A model generated the notes under the pieces. It did not search any database and was not told the DNA's origin. It was given only the letters and a program-made list of their open reading frames with translations. This document shows positions 15,263 through 24,573 of a stretch of DNA of 42,229 nt, in pieces. Origin of the DNA: Promethearchaeota archaeon Loki_b31 (GTDB taxonomy: Archaea; Asgardarchaeota; Lokiarchaeia; Sigyniarchaeales; SOKP01); NCBI GenBank assembly GCA_005222975.1, contig NJBI01000030.1, positions 1 to 42,229 on the forward strand. The letters run 5' to 3'. The position numbers and the translations under genes were made by a program. Within the stretch, counting starts at the first letter, position 1; each line of letters begins with the position of its first letter.

Positions 15263-16138
15263 TTAATATATGCTAGCAAAAAGAAAAGCAATTAACCCCA
15301 GAAATGCTCCAATTTTTAACAGTAAACTGATCCTTTTAAAATCTTTTCTTTCCAATTTCGTAGTAAGCATTAAAAAAATTGCGTAAATTACATCAATTAG
15401 ACCAAAAATCATTAAAATAATAAAAAAGATTGGATTTAGAATGTTTGTAAAAATAGGTAATATAAAAAATATTATTGCTGTAATTGAAAAAACTAAGGAG
15501 ATATAGGTAGATTTTCTAATTCCAATCTTAATAGCTAAAGTTTTAACTCCATGATTTTTATCTCCTTCAATATCTTCACAACCTTTAATAATTTCTCGAG
15601 AAACTAAAAGAGAGAAAGCTGTTATAAAGAAGAAATAAATGAAAAGAGGAATAGATGAACTGTTTAATACCGCTCCATAAATCATACCAATTGAAAAAGA
15701 AATACCCACTGCCATATTTCCAAAAAAACCACTCTTTTTACCGTATGCTGCATACAACCAACCTATGAATCCAAAAAACGACGCTAACACGATATTTAAT
15801 AAACCTATATTAAAAAAAATACTATGGAAAATGCTAAGAGCTAATCCGATAATAAGATAAATTGAATAGAGTAATTTTGCTTGCTTTAAATTTATTGAAC
15901 CTCTTGGAATAGGGCGTTCTGGTCTATTAATTTTATCTATTTCAATATCGTAAATGTCGTTGATAACCATTCCTGCAGCCGCGATAAAAATATATGTAAA
16001 AACGCCTAAAATTATATTAATTAATAACTTATCTAATGGAATTCCTAATCTGGTATTCAATAAGCCAATAATTACTGTTAAAGCCCCCATTAAGCAGTTT
16101 ATAGGCCGTATAATTTCTATAGCGTCTTTAAATCTCAT
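15263..16138 (-). CDS. Digeranylgeranylglyceryl phosphate synthase (UbiA family)
   Basis: This membrane prenyltransferase adds the second geranylgeranyl chain to GGGP in archaeal ether-lipid synthesis. The 291-residue protein has the first Asp-rich motif in NDIYDIEIDKINRPERPIP (about residues 61-79), the second in CEDIEGDKNHGVKTLAIKIG (about 187-206), and eight to nine predicted membrane helices. The start is ATG, 22 bases after the GGGP synthase stop. UbiA relatives include menaquinone and heme enzymes, but the operon with GGGP synthase and geranylgeranyl reductase makes the lipid role clear. It is the last gene of the lipid operon and converges with the methyltransferase. Confidence 0.92.
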   Translation of the reverse strand: MRFKDAIEIIRPINCLMGALTVIIGLLNTRLGIPLDKLLINIILGVFTYIFIAAAGMVINDIYDIEIDKINRPERPIPRGSINLKQAKLLYSIYLIIGLALSIFHSIFFNIGLLNIVLASFFGFIGWLYAAYGKKSGFFGNMAVGISFSIGMIYGAVLNSSSIPLFIYFFFITAFSLLVSREIIKGCEDIEGDKNHGVKTLAIKIGIRKSTYISLVFSITAIIFFILPIFTNILNPIFFIILMIFGLIDVIYAIFLMLTTKLERKDFKRISLLLKIGAFLGLIAFLFASIY

Positions 16139-16160
16139 ATTAAAAACAATTAAAGAATTT

Positions 16161-16988
16161 TTAATTTATACAATAATTATTATTACGACTTTTACCAGAT
16201 TTTTTTATTTCGTCAATAATAGCTTTTAAAGAGTTCCCATCGTCTTTTAATACTTGGTTTTCCAAAAATGTTCCCATTACGATGATGTCTGCCCCCGCTT
16301 CAACAAAATTTCTAGCGTCTTCTATACTACTAACACCTCCACCCACAATTATTGGAATGCTTAACATATTTGAACAAAGCCGAATAATTTCGGTGGGAAG
16401 TCTTTCACTACCGGACCCAGCTTCTAAATATATAAGTTTAAAGCCAAAATATTCAGCTGCTAATGAATATGCAGCAGTTAATTTAGGTTTCTTTCTTGGA
16501 AGTAATTTGGCTTTCCCGATCCATCCTGCTGTACCACCAGGTTCGACAATTAAATATCCTGTGGAGATTATTTCAAGGTTAGCCATTTTCACTGTATATG
16601 AAGCAAGCGCTTGTTGTCCAACAATAAAATATGGATCTTCAGAATTTAATAGAGACATAAATAAAATAGCATCTGCTTCTTTTGAAACATTTGTGATACC
16701 TCCTGGAAAAATTATAATTGGTAAACTTACTTTTTCTTTAATTGCCAATATTGTCTCGTCAACAAACCTCTGGTCAAAAACGGTACTTCCACCAATCAGA
16801 ATGGCATCTGAACCAGCTTGCTCGGCGAAAAGAGCCATTTTTCCTGCTTTGGTGGGATTTTGCTTAGTGGGATCTGGATCTATTAAAGAAAAATGAAGGG
16901 TACCATCACTATTTATTTTATTAATTAAATATTCGTAAGCGCTCGTCTTCAAAGTATTTTTAGTCAATGCATCAACCATAAAATTCAC
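16161..16988 (-). CDS. Geranylgeranylglyceryl phosphate synthase
   Basis: GGGP synthase joins sn-glycerol-1-phosphate to geranylgeranyl diphosphate, the step that sets archaeal lipid stereochemistry. The 275-residue TIM barrel shows FSLIDPDPTK at the N-terminal strand, AILIGGSTVFD, YLEAGSGSERLPTEII, and the phosphate-binding end PIIVGGGVSSIEDA and ADIIVMGTFLE. The chosen ATG is at 16988; a second ATG three codons in is possible. It starts nine bases after the reductase gene and is followed after 22 bases by the UbiA gene. Heptaprenylglyceryl phosphate synthase (PcrB) is a bacterial relative, but the context excludes it. Confidence 0.95.
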   Translation of the reverse strand: MNFMVDALTKNTLKTSAYEYLINKINSDGTLHFSLIDPDPTKQNPTKAGKMALFAEQAGSDAILIGGSTVFDQRFVDETILAIKEKVSLPIIIFPGGITNVSKEADAILFMSLLNSEDPYFIVGQQALASYTVKMANLEIISTGYLIVEPGGTAGWIGKAKLLPRKKPKLTAAYSLAAEYFGFKLIYLEAGSGSERLPTEIIRLCSNMLSIPIIVGGGVSSIEDARNFVEAGADIIVMGTFLENQVLKDDGNSLKAIIDEIKKSGKSRNNNYCIN

Positions 16989-16997
16989 TTATTATAA

Positions 16998-18392
16998 TTA
17001 ATTTACTATTTTAGTCTTTATTAACGTTTTCTTAATTTTATCATATACTTGTGTAACTCTACTTTTCCATTCTTCAAATTTTACAATATCATTTGGAAAG
17101 ATCTTGTATAATTTAGAAATTTCATTCATCCTTATTCTAAGGTAATTTAAATCTAATAATAGTTTTGGCTTAGATAGCCCTTTTAACGCCTTTGTTACCA
17201 TATTAAGTAAGGATAAATCTATTCGTCCAGTTGAAGAGATTTCAAGAATTTCTTCTCCACTTAGTAAATCTTGTTGCAAAGCAAAATTTAGATCGTCGTT
17301 GGATAGCACTTGGAGAGTCATTCTTAGCAAGTCTAATGAAGCGAACTCTACTCCAAAACTGGTCATTATGCTATTGTTATAACGCCATAACGAATTAATT
17401 GAGTAATCTTCCTTTTCAATAGCGGCTAAAGCAGTATTGGCAGCAAAAAAACCTCCTCTCATTGAAGGATCGATCCCCCCTCCATGAATTGGATTAACTT
17501 GACAAGCGGCGTCTCCAACGAGCATAATACCATCGTCTGCACACGACCAAATAGGCCTTCTAACGGGCACTACGCCCCCTCCAGAAGAAATAATTTCATA
17601 ATTTGAAGTTTTAATATATTCTTTAAAAACATTTTGTTGATAGAGGTTTTTTACTTTACCTTTGTAATCCATAAATGTCCCTAAACCAATATTGACGGAT
17701 GACTCATTTTTTGGAAAATACCAAATATAACCTCCCGGTGCTTTTTCGCTATTTAAAATTATTGAAATATATTCAGGATCTTTGACTTTTAGGTCTTGAG
17801 GAGAGAACTTTACAATTTCCCTGTAACAAAGAATGCAATCTTCCTTTAAAATCTCTTTCTCAATTAAAGCGCTATTTACCTTCTTTCTAATTGTAGAATA
17901 AAATCCAGAGGCATCAATTACAAGTTTAGATTTTAAATCTATTTTATCTCCATTTTTTAGCTTTACTTTTACCCCAGCAACAAAATTTTTGTTATATAAT
18001 AAATCTAAAACCATCGTTTTATCCATAAACTGCTCTACACCGGCATCTAACGCTTCGTTAAGTAGTCTTTGCCCAAATTCTATTCTATTAACAATATAAC
18101 CCGCTTGTTTTGAATCAGTTAAATCTATACATTTTTTTAGGTCAGGGGAATATAATCTTGCACCTTTGATACGACAAGAAAGCTCTTCTCCTTTTGGATG
18201 GTTAATACTTAAAAAATCAAAAATGTCTGTTCCAACAGCGTCCCCGCAAATTTTATCGCCGATTTTATTTTTTTCCTTCCTGTCGATAAGGCAAACTTTT
18301 AAACCTTTTTCAGCGGTAAACCGAGCAGCTGTACTACCTCCCGTTCCCGCACCAACTACGATTACATCAAAAACATTCTTTAAATTTTCCAT
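16998..18392 (-). CDS. Geranylgeranyl reductase family flavoprotein
   Basis: The enzyme is expected to saturate the isoprenoid chains of archaeal membrane lipids. The 464-residue protein has the FAD dinucleotide motif VIVVGAGTGGSTAA near residue 10, then KICGDAVG with the conserved cysteine region (about 47-54), DASGFYSTIRK (about 160) and the second FAD motif MLVGDAACQVNPIHGGGID (about 290-310). The last 100 residues are helical. It begins at ATG, 73 bases downstream of the polyprenol-kinase-like gene and nine bases before the GGGP synthase gene, so it sits in the middle of the lipid operon. Confidence 0.92.
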   Translation of the reverse strand: MENLKNVFDVIVVGAGTGGSTAARFTAEKGLKVCLIDRKEKNKIGDKICGDAVGTDIFDFLSINHPKGEELSCRIKGARLYSPDLKKCIDLTDSKQAGYIVNRIEFGQRLLNEALDAGVEQFMDKTMVLDLLYNKNFVAGVKVKLKNGDKIDLKSKLVIDASGFYSTIRKKVNSALIEKEILKEDCILCYREIVKFSPQDLKVKDPEYISIILNSEKAPGGYIWYFPKNESSVNIGLGTFMDYKGKVKNLYQQNVFKEYIKTSNYEIISSGGGVVPVRRPIWSCADDGIMLVGDAACQVNPIHGGGIDPSMRGGFFAANTALAAIEKEDYSINSLWRYNNSIMTSFGVEFASLDLLRMTLQVLSNDDLNFALQQDLLSGEEILEISSTGRIDLSLLNMVTKALKGLSKPKLLLDLNYLRIRMNEISKLYKIFPNDIVKFEEWKSRVTQVYDKIKKTLIKTKIVN

Positions 18393-18465
18393 TTTGATTT
18401 TCTTTATTTTTTAGATGATAACAATAGCACTAATGATAATAAAAAATAAAAAGTTAGATTTAAGA

Positions 18466-19206
18466 TTAAATTAATGTTATTAGAAAAATTATTAGCATTG
18501 TTAAGATAGGGACAGTTAGATCGTCCCAAGTACTAGGAGAAATTAGCTCTATTATTGTTGCTAAAATACTAGTAATTAACGAATATAAAAGCGCAGCTTC
18601 TAACGAAATACGAATTTGTGTTATTGGATTTATGACTCCTAAAATCGTAAAAGCAAAGAAACAAAGAATAAATCCACTAATAAAAAACGCTAAAGAGCCT
18701 TCCAAAGACCTGGTAGTGTTTACCCACGGAAGATTTATTTTTCGTTTTCCGTATTTTTTGCCAATTACCGATGCTAGAGTATCAGAGATGATCATTAATA
18801 GAATTCCTGCAATTGGGAAATACATTTGATCTGGAGCTATGATAACAAAAAGTGTGATCAATATTGTAATCGATAAGCAATAATGAAATGGCCCCTGTAA
18901 ATAACCCGCTTTTTCTTCTGCTTCTTCTCCTATTGAATCGTATAAATCTCTTAACTGTTTTACCTTACTTTTTTTTGAACTTAAAAAAGTTAAAATTGTC
19001 ATTGAACTAGCCAATAATACAGCCCACCATGGCCAAGTAAAATATGGTGTTATTAAAATACTTAACCCAGCGAATAAATGCACCATTTTACGAGCTTGGA
19101 ATTTAGTGATTTTATCTCTCTTCTTCAATTGAACTGGTATTAAAATAGTTGCAAAAACATAGATAAATGTTAATAGTAAAAGCAGTAAATCTAATAAAAT
19201 AATCAT
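18466..19206 (-). CDS. Dolichol/phytol kinase-like CTP-dependent membrane kinase
   Basis: The 246-residue protein is almost all membrane helices. It has the marks of the SEC59/DGK1/VTE5 group: ARKMVHLFAGL near residue 44, IGKKYGKRKINLPW then TTRSLEGSLAFF (about 147-173) and ELISPSTWDDLTVPI near the C-terminus. Family members phosphorylate polyprenols or diacylglycerol with CTP. As the first gene of a lipid operon it could return geranylgeraniol to the phosphorylated pool or phosphorylate a glycosylation carrier; both are inference. It is not a CarS-type CDP-archaeol synthase by motif. The ATG start is 218 bases from the divergent transporter gene. Confidence 0.82.
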   Translation of the reverse strand: MIILLDLLLLLLTFIYVFATILIPVQLKKRDKITKFQARKMVHLFAGLSILITPYFTWPWWAVLLASSMTILTFLSSKKSKVKQLRDLYDSIGEEAEEKAGYLQGPFHYCLSITILITLFVIIAPDQMYFPIAGILLMIISDTLASVIGKKYGKRKINLPWVNTTRSLEGSLAFFISGFILCFFAFTILGVINPITQIRISLEAALLYSLITSILATIIELISPSTWDDLTVPILTMLIIFLITLI

Positions 19207-19307
19207 AGAAAGTCGGTCCTTTTAATAATTATTGTTAATGAACCAGAGAAAATTTTATTTATTAAAAATAAAATCCCACTCATTCGAATATTATGTGTTA
19301 CAATCTT

Positions 19308-19328
19308 AAAAAGAATGTTATTCTTTTT
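19308..19328. promoter_or_regulatory. Perfect inverted repeat in a divergent intergenic region
   Basis: AAAAAGAAT (19308-19316) and ATTCTTTTT (19320-19328) flank GTT. The repeat lies between the start of the lipid operon and the start of the sugar transporter, about 60 bases upstream of the transporter TATA box, so an operator or activator site is likelier than a terminator. Confidence 0.45.
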
Positions 19329-19384
19329 GCCATACTAGTTTTTTGTCCAATTTTGGTTCTTTTTGAAAACCTATAAATACTACC

Positions 19385-19394
19385 TTATTTAAAT
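19385..19394 (+). promoter_or_regulatory. TATA box of the sugar transporter gene
   Basis: TTATTTAAAT lies 31-40 bases before the ATG at 19425. The transcript would start about 25 bases downstream, leaving a very short leader, as is usual in many archaea. Confidence 0.45.
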
Positions 19395-19424
19395 TAGATA
19401 TGCAATATTTCAAGTGAATATATC

Positions 19425-20807
19425 ATGACAGAACAACAAAAAATGAAATTTTCTGATTCAATAACAACAAAAAAGATGGTTTTTTATACTCTTGGTGGTA
19501 TTAGTAGTGGTTTATTGTTCACTATGTAGGGTCAAATTCAATATTTTGCGGTTATTATTCTATTAATACCAACAGCAGTAATTCCGTTGATCTATTTAAT
19601 ATACTCGATTATAGATGGTGTAAACGATCCAATAATTGGATATTTAGCTGATAAATCTAAGAAATTGACCTCAAGATTTGGAAAGAGATTTCCGTGGATT
19701 ATTGGAGGTTTAGTTATAGGGCCAATTTTTTTAATCTTAAGTTTTATCCAAATTTCTCCTGACATTCTGATATCTGTAATTTGGCTAATAGTAGTTATGG
19801 TGGTATATGATACTTTTATGTCGTCAAGTGAGATTAATGAAATGGCTTTATTTCCCGATTTATTTAGGGAAGATTCCCATAGAAGAAAGGTAATCGTTAT
19901 AGGAGCAATTATAGGGGGTATAGCAACAATTTTTATCAATGTCTTAATCCCTATATTCATATCGTCAATTGGATATTTAGGAACGGTAGTTCTTGTTGTT
20001 ATTTTTGGTTACATTTTGGTTATTCCATATAGTTCTGGAATTCGAGAACCTAAAGAAATGAAGGAATTTCGCGCAGAATTGGACAGTTCTCAAAGGGGAT
20101 CATCACCTGTGGGTGAAGTGATTAAACGGATTTTTAAGGATCGTAGTTGGATGGGAATTACAATCGCAGGTTTTTCTTGGTCTGTAGCTGGGGCGTGTTT
20201 TCTATATGGGCTTAATTTTTATGTAACACATTCATTAGGATTAGATATAGGGGCTACTGCTCTACCTCTTTTGACGGTGAATACTATTGGATTTCTTCTT
20301 GCTCCTTTGTGGACATGGATTTCTAGAAAGATCGGTGTTAGAAATGCATATATAGCGGGTATGTTTTGTAATATTATCGCGTATTTCTCATTGGTGTTTG
20401 TTACTGATTTAATTAGTTTAACTTTAGTATTTGCTTTGGCTGGTGTTGGATTTAGTGCAACTGCGGGAGTCATTTTCGGGTTACTGAGAGCACAAGGTAT
20501 AGACAACGCAACAGTTAATTCCGGAAAACGTGAAGAAGGAAGTTATTCAGGTATTTACAAGATTTTCACAGCTTTCTCATACTTTATTCAGACAGTAATT
20601 TTTGCGATTGTAGCAATATTTACGGGTTATGATCCAATTCTAGAAACAGGGAACACGGATGCTGCAAAGTTTGGTTTACTTTTTCAAATGTCAATAATTC
20701 CAATGATTATAACTATAATTGGTACGATTGCTTTTATCTTCCTGTATAAAATATCAAAAGAAGAGGCTATAGGTATCAAATTGAAAATAGAAGAAATGAA
20801 TCTTTAA
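19425..20807 (+). pseudogene. GPH-family sugar transporter interrupted by in-frame TAG
   Basis: From ATG 19425 the frame reads MTEQQKMKFSDS and then a membrane helix ending GLLFTM, followed by TAG at 19527-19529 (codon 35), and continues GQIQYFAVIILLI without shift to 20807. The full frame would give a 460-residue, 12-helix GPH (glycoside-pentoside-hexuronide) type transporter with the loop VNDPIIGYLADK and FGKRFPWI. A TGG (Trp) to TAG change would explain the stop. The first canonical start after it is TTG at 19587, which would drop the first helix and most of the second. The GH3 glycosidase follows on the same strand after 84 bases, suggesting uptake and hydrolysis of a glycoside. Confidence 0.8.
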
Positions 20808-20891
20808 TCATTTTATTTTTTTTTTTTTGTGAAAAGTTATTTTTAATTCTGCATTTTTACTTGTATAATAAATTATTAAGGGATAATTGAT

Positions 20892-22937
20892 ATGAACGAG
20901 ATTTATTCAAAAGAACAACTCCAAAAATTACCATTTATGGATAGTAACCTTAATTTGGAAAATCGGGTAGAAGATTTATTAAGTAGATTAACGCTTGAGG
21001 AAAAATTTAAGCTATGTTCTGGAAGATTTATGTGGCATACTAAACCTATTAAAAGATTGGGTGTAAAATCATTTACGATGTACGATGGTCCTCACGGTGT
21101 TCGACCCGACACTATGGGTGAAATAAAGTGTACCTATTTTCCTTCAGGTATTTGTAGGACAGCAACATGGAATCCTAAACTATCTCACGAATTTGGGAAA
21201 GCTGTAGCCGAAGAAGTTCGTGAAGTCGGCGCTCACATGCTACTAGCTCCTGGTATCAATATTCAAAGAACTCCAATGAATGGAAGGACTTTTGAGTATC
21301 AAACAGAGGACCCACATTTAAATAAAGTTCTTGCTGTTGCTACCGTGAAAGGAATTCAAAGCCAAAAAATTGCAGCGTGTGTAAAACACTTCATATGTAA
21401 CAATCAAGAAGCAAATAGATTCACAGTGAGTTCCGAAGTGAGCGAACGGGCACTCCAAGAAATATATTTACCCGCTTTTAAGGCGACCGTCCAAGAAGCT
21501 GATGCGTGGTCCTTCATGACTTGCTATAACAAGGTAAATGGAATTTACGGATCAGAGAATTATAATCTATTAAGAGAAAGATTGATGGAACAATGGGGCT
21601 TTAGAGGATTTACAGTTTCAGATTGGAATGCCACAGCCTATACAAGTACTGGAAGTTGTGTTACTGCAGGGTTATCTCTCGAAATGCCTACAGCAAAAAA
21701 GTACAATAAAAGAAATATGAAAAAAGCCTTTCAAGAAGGTAAATTCACCGAAGACTCATTAAACGATAATGTCAAGAGATTACTAAGGGTTATGTTTTTA
21801 GTTGGATTATATGACGCTGAGAATACGCTCCCTCGCGGTAGTAGAAATACCCTTGAACATCAAGCGATAGCTCGCAAGATAGCCGAAGAAGGGATCGTAC
21901 TTTTGAAAAACGAGGAATCTTTACTACCCTTAGATATTAATACAATAAAAAGGTTAGCTGTTATTGGGCCAAATGCGAACTTTAAAATAGTAGAAGGAGG
22001 TATATTATCTGGTGGGGGCGGTAGCTCAGTTAATTATCCCCCATACGAGATTACCCCTTTTGAGGGCTTAAAGCAGAAATGTAAGGATAAATTGGAAATT
22101 ATAGATACGCCTTCAAAAGCAGATGTAACAATAATTTTCGCTGGACTCAATCACGATCCAGGTAAGGATGCTGAAGGAGTAGATAAGAACGCGTTTGAAT
22201 TGCCTTCAGATCAAATTGAATTAATTAATAAAACAGTAAAGGAAAATCCCAAAACGATCGTAGTACTTATCAATGGAAGCCCTATAGCCATGAAAGATTG
22301 GATCGATAACGTTCCTTCTGTTATTGAAGCTTGGTATGGAGGAATGGAGGCTGGGCACGCTATAGCGAACGTTTTATTTGGAGATGTGACCCCTTCTGGA
22401 AAACTCCCTATGACATTTCCAAAAAAACTTTCAGATTCACCCGCTCACGTATCAAAGAGAACTTACCCTGGGGATGATAAGGTTTTTTACGATGAGGGAA
22501 TTTTTGTTGGATATCGCCATTTTGACACAAAAGATATCGAGCCACTTTTTCCTTTTGGTCATGGGTTATCTTATACTACTTTCGTCTATGAAAATGTAAT
22601 AATTAATAAAGAAAAGGTAAGAGGAGATGACAAGTTTGAAGTATCGTTTGATATAATAAACTCTGGTAAACGCTCTGGAGCTGAAGTTATACAAATATAT
22701 ATTCAGGATATTGAATCAAGCGCGGAGAGACCATTAAAAGAATTGAAAGGTTTTAAAAAAGTAAATCTTAATCCTGGGGAAAAAACTAATGTTGTATTTG
22801 AATTAGAAAAGAGCGATCTCTCTTTTTATGATGATGTAAGCGGTAAATGGAAAGTAGAGGAGGGTTTATTCAACATTTTAATTGGAAGCTCTTCACGGGA
22901 TATTCGTCTTCAATGTAAAATCGAATATATCGGATAA
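20892..22937 (+). CDS. Glycoside hydrolase family 3 (beta-glucosidase-like)
   Basis: The 681-residue enzyme has the GH3 N-terminal barrel (YDGPHGVRPDT, LLAPGINIQRTPMNGRTFEY, CVKHFICNNQE, MTCYNKVNG) with the catalytic nucleophile D244 in GFTVSDWNA. The alpha/beta sandwich domain (about 310-540, containing EGIVLLKNEESLLPL and the acid/base region) and a C-terminal fibronectin-III-like domain (about 580-680, ending in an FNILIGSSSRDI strand) follow. There is no signal peptide, so it acts inside the cell, after uptake. It starts at ATG and lies 84 bases downstream of the interrupted transporter. Substrate is unknown; beta-glucosides or beta-xylosides are typical. Confidence 0.93.
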   Translation: MNEIYSKEQLQKLPFMDSNLNLENRVEDLLSRLTLEEKFKLCSGRFMWHTKPIKRLGVKSFTMYDGPHGVRPDTMGEIKCTYFPSGICRTATWNPKLSHEFGKAVAEEVREVGAHMLLAPGINIQRTPMNGRTFEYQTEDPHLNKVLAVATVKGIQSQKIAACVKHFICNNQEANRFTVSSEVSERALQEIYLPAFKATVQEADAWSFMTCYNKVNGIYGSENYNLLRERLMEQWGFRGFTVSDWNATAYTSTGSCVTAGLSLEMPTAKKYNKRNMKKAFQEGKFTEDSLNDNVKRLLRVMFLVGLYDAENTLPRGSRNTLEHQAIARKIAEEGIVLLKNEESLLPLDINTIKRLAVIGPNANFKIVEGGILSGGGGSSVNYPPYEITPFEGLKQKCKDKLEIIDTPSKADVTIIFAGLNHDPGKDAEGVDKNAFELPSDQIELINKTVKENPKTIVVLINGSPIAMKDWIDNVPSVIEAWYGGMEAGHAIANVLFGDVTPSGKLPMTFPKKLSDSPAHVSKRTYPGDDKVFYDEGIFVGYRHFDTKDIEPLFPFGHGLSYTTFVYENVIINKEKVRGDDKFEVSFDIINSGKRSGAEVIQIYIQDIESSAERPLKELKGFKKVNLNPGEKTNVVFELEKSDLSFYDDVSGKWKVEEGLFNILIGSSSRDIRLQCKIEYIG

Positions 22938-22992
22938 ATTTATATCTTTAAAATTTTCTTATTATTACTTTTTTTTCTTTCATATATGTGAT

Positions 22993-24435
22993 TTATTGGG
23001 AAAGCTCGTTATTTAATGTGGGTATTCCACTTAACTCTTTATTTAACTTAATGTTTTTTAGAAATAGAAGGCTTATCAAGTAGAAGATACCCATAGATGA
23101 TATTAAAAATGTAATTATAATTGGATTATTTTCATTAGGTCCAGAAAGAATAAAGCCTAATATGATTGAAGAGAGCGCTTGACCAATAGATGTAAAAAAG
23201 GTTAGTGATCCATAATAAGCTCCTGATAATTTAGAGATTGATATACTAGTATTTAATTTTTCTTCTTTATAAGAGGCTTCATGAACCAATGTAGCACCAA
23301 TAGGGATGGCAAATAATGGAAACGCATACATAGATCCTAATACCGTTCCAATTGATAGTATAAAAATAAAAATTTTTAATTCAAAAGAAAGGAACTCTAG
23401 CAAAAAGAGAAGTTCTAATAATGAAGCAATTGTCGCAAGTCCGATACATATGAAATATTTTGTTATGATACTTCTTTTAGTAAGGATTTTTCTCCATATA
23501 AAGTACCAGGTAAACTTACTAAAAATAGAGACTATTACATATATAAAAAATTCGCTTTCTTTAAATTTAAGAACAATCACTAAAAAAGGGATTACTAAAA
23601 TTCCTAAAGTTATGCCAGATATACTATGTAAAAACCTAACTACCAAGAAATTTCTAAATTTTTTATCTTTAATAGGTACTGCAATTTGTTGAATAGTAGA
23701 CACAATCGATATTTTATTCTTTTCATTAATTGGGGTATTATTATGAAATTTTTCGTCTACTGAAAAGAAGGTGAAAATTATTGTTATTAACCCAAAAATC
23801 GCGAATGTTATACCTATCATTGGAATATAAAGAAGTATTAATTTTCCTGAAGGTTGCCACCATTTTACATTTTCAGGATCGGCGAGTATACTCTGTACTA
23901 TTAAGGGTAACATTAATGCTAATATTGAAGCAATAATTGAAAATAATGCTCTATTAGAAGCAACAACTTTCCTGTTTTTTTGAGTTTGAGATTGTTCTGG
24001 TAACATTGATAAGTAAACATTAAAAATTAATGTACCCGATGTAGCTTGTAATGCCGTCATAAACCAGAAAAAAATTGCCGTTGGCCAAAAAAAAGAATCC
24101 GCTTGAGGAGCATACCATGGAGGAAACCATATTAAAATGTTTGCTAAAACCCATAATGGCAGAGCAAAAAGTAAAAAAGGTCGTCTTTTTCCCAATTTTC
24201 CGGGTGTTTTATTATCAACAATAACTCCAAATATTATTGAGAAAAAGGCACCAATAATTAATTGCATTGAAATTCCAATTGAGACAAGTATTGAGTTTAA
24301 ATTAATTGTATATACATAAAACTGGAAAACAAACGTTCCGAATAATATATTTACTAATGATATTCCAAAGTCTCCAATTGAATATCCAATTAATCGGAAT
24401 CCCAATAACTCCCTAGGGCTAGCAGCCTCAACCAT
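22993..24435 (-). CDS. GPH-family or related MFS transporter
   Basis: The 480-residue protein has twelve predicted membrane helices. The N-terminal half contains GYSIGDFGISLVNILFG, the loop IIFGVIVDNKTPGKLGKRRP, and the central loop is about residues 225-255 and charged. This layout fits the same broad family as the interrupted transporter at 19425, but the two are distant. The gene starts at ATG and converges with the GH3 gene (gap 55 bases). It is 127 bases downstream of SCP2 on the same strand but a probable terminator lies between them. A sugar substrate is likely from context, not shown. Confidence 0.8.
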   Translation of the reverse strand: MVEAASPRELLGFRLIGYSIGDFGISLVNILFGTFVFQFYVYTINLNSILVSIGISMQLIIGAFFSIIFGVIVDNKTPGKLGKRRPFLLFALPLWVLANILIWFPPWYAPQADSFFWPTAIFFWFMTALQATSGTLIFNVYLSMLPEQSQTQKNRKVVASNRALFSIIASILALMLPLIVQSILADPENVKWWQPSGKLILLYIPMIGITFAIFGLITIIFTFFSVDEKFHNNTPINEKNKISIVSTIQQIAVPIKDKKFRNFLVVRFLHSISGITLGILVIPFLVIVLKFKESEFFIYVIVSIFSKFTWYFIWRKILTKRSIITKYFICIGLATIASLLELLFLLEFLSFELKIFIFILSIGTVLGSMYAFPLFAIPIGATLVHEASYKEEKLNTSISISKLSGAYYGSLTFFTSIGQALSSIILGFILSGPNENNPIIITFLISSMGIFYLISLLFLKNIKLNKELSGIPTLNNELSQ

Positions 24436-24554
24436 AATCGCAAAAAAAAATTTTAATATAATATTTATAAAATCAAATGTAGACGAGAATTACAATTTTA
24501 GTTTTTTTAAAAAAAGGATAAAAAAAAAGATGTGAAATTATGTTTAAATAATAA

Positions 24555-24573
24555 TTGAAGATTTAATCTTCAA
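24555..24573 (-). terminator. Palindrome at the 3' end of the SCP2 gene
   Basis: TTGAAGATT (24555-24563) and AATCTTCAA (24565-24573) form a perfect inverted repeat around one base and include the SCP2 stop codon. As RNA it could fold with a 7-8-pair stem; U-rich runs follow on the - strand near 24522-24530. It could end transcription before the transporter gene. Confidence 0.4.

Noticed and set aside
16282..16896. A 204-codon open frame on the + strand opposite GGGP synthase
   Set aside because: The opposite strand encodes a secure GGGP synthase; the frame is a shadow with low-complexity composition.
19527..19529. TAG read as pyrrolysine or as a reassigned sense codon
   Set aside because: TAG ends several good genes here (2404, 7315, 28477), no pyrrolysine context exists in a sugar transporter, and no pyl gene is in the window. 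A Trp-to-stop change is simpler.
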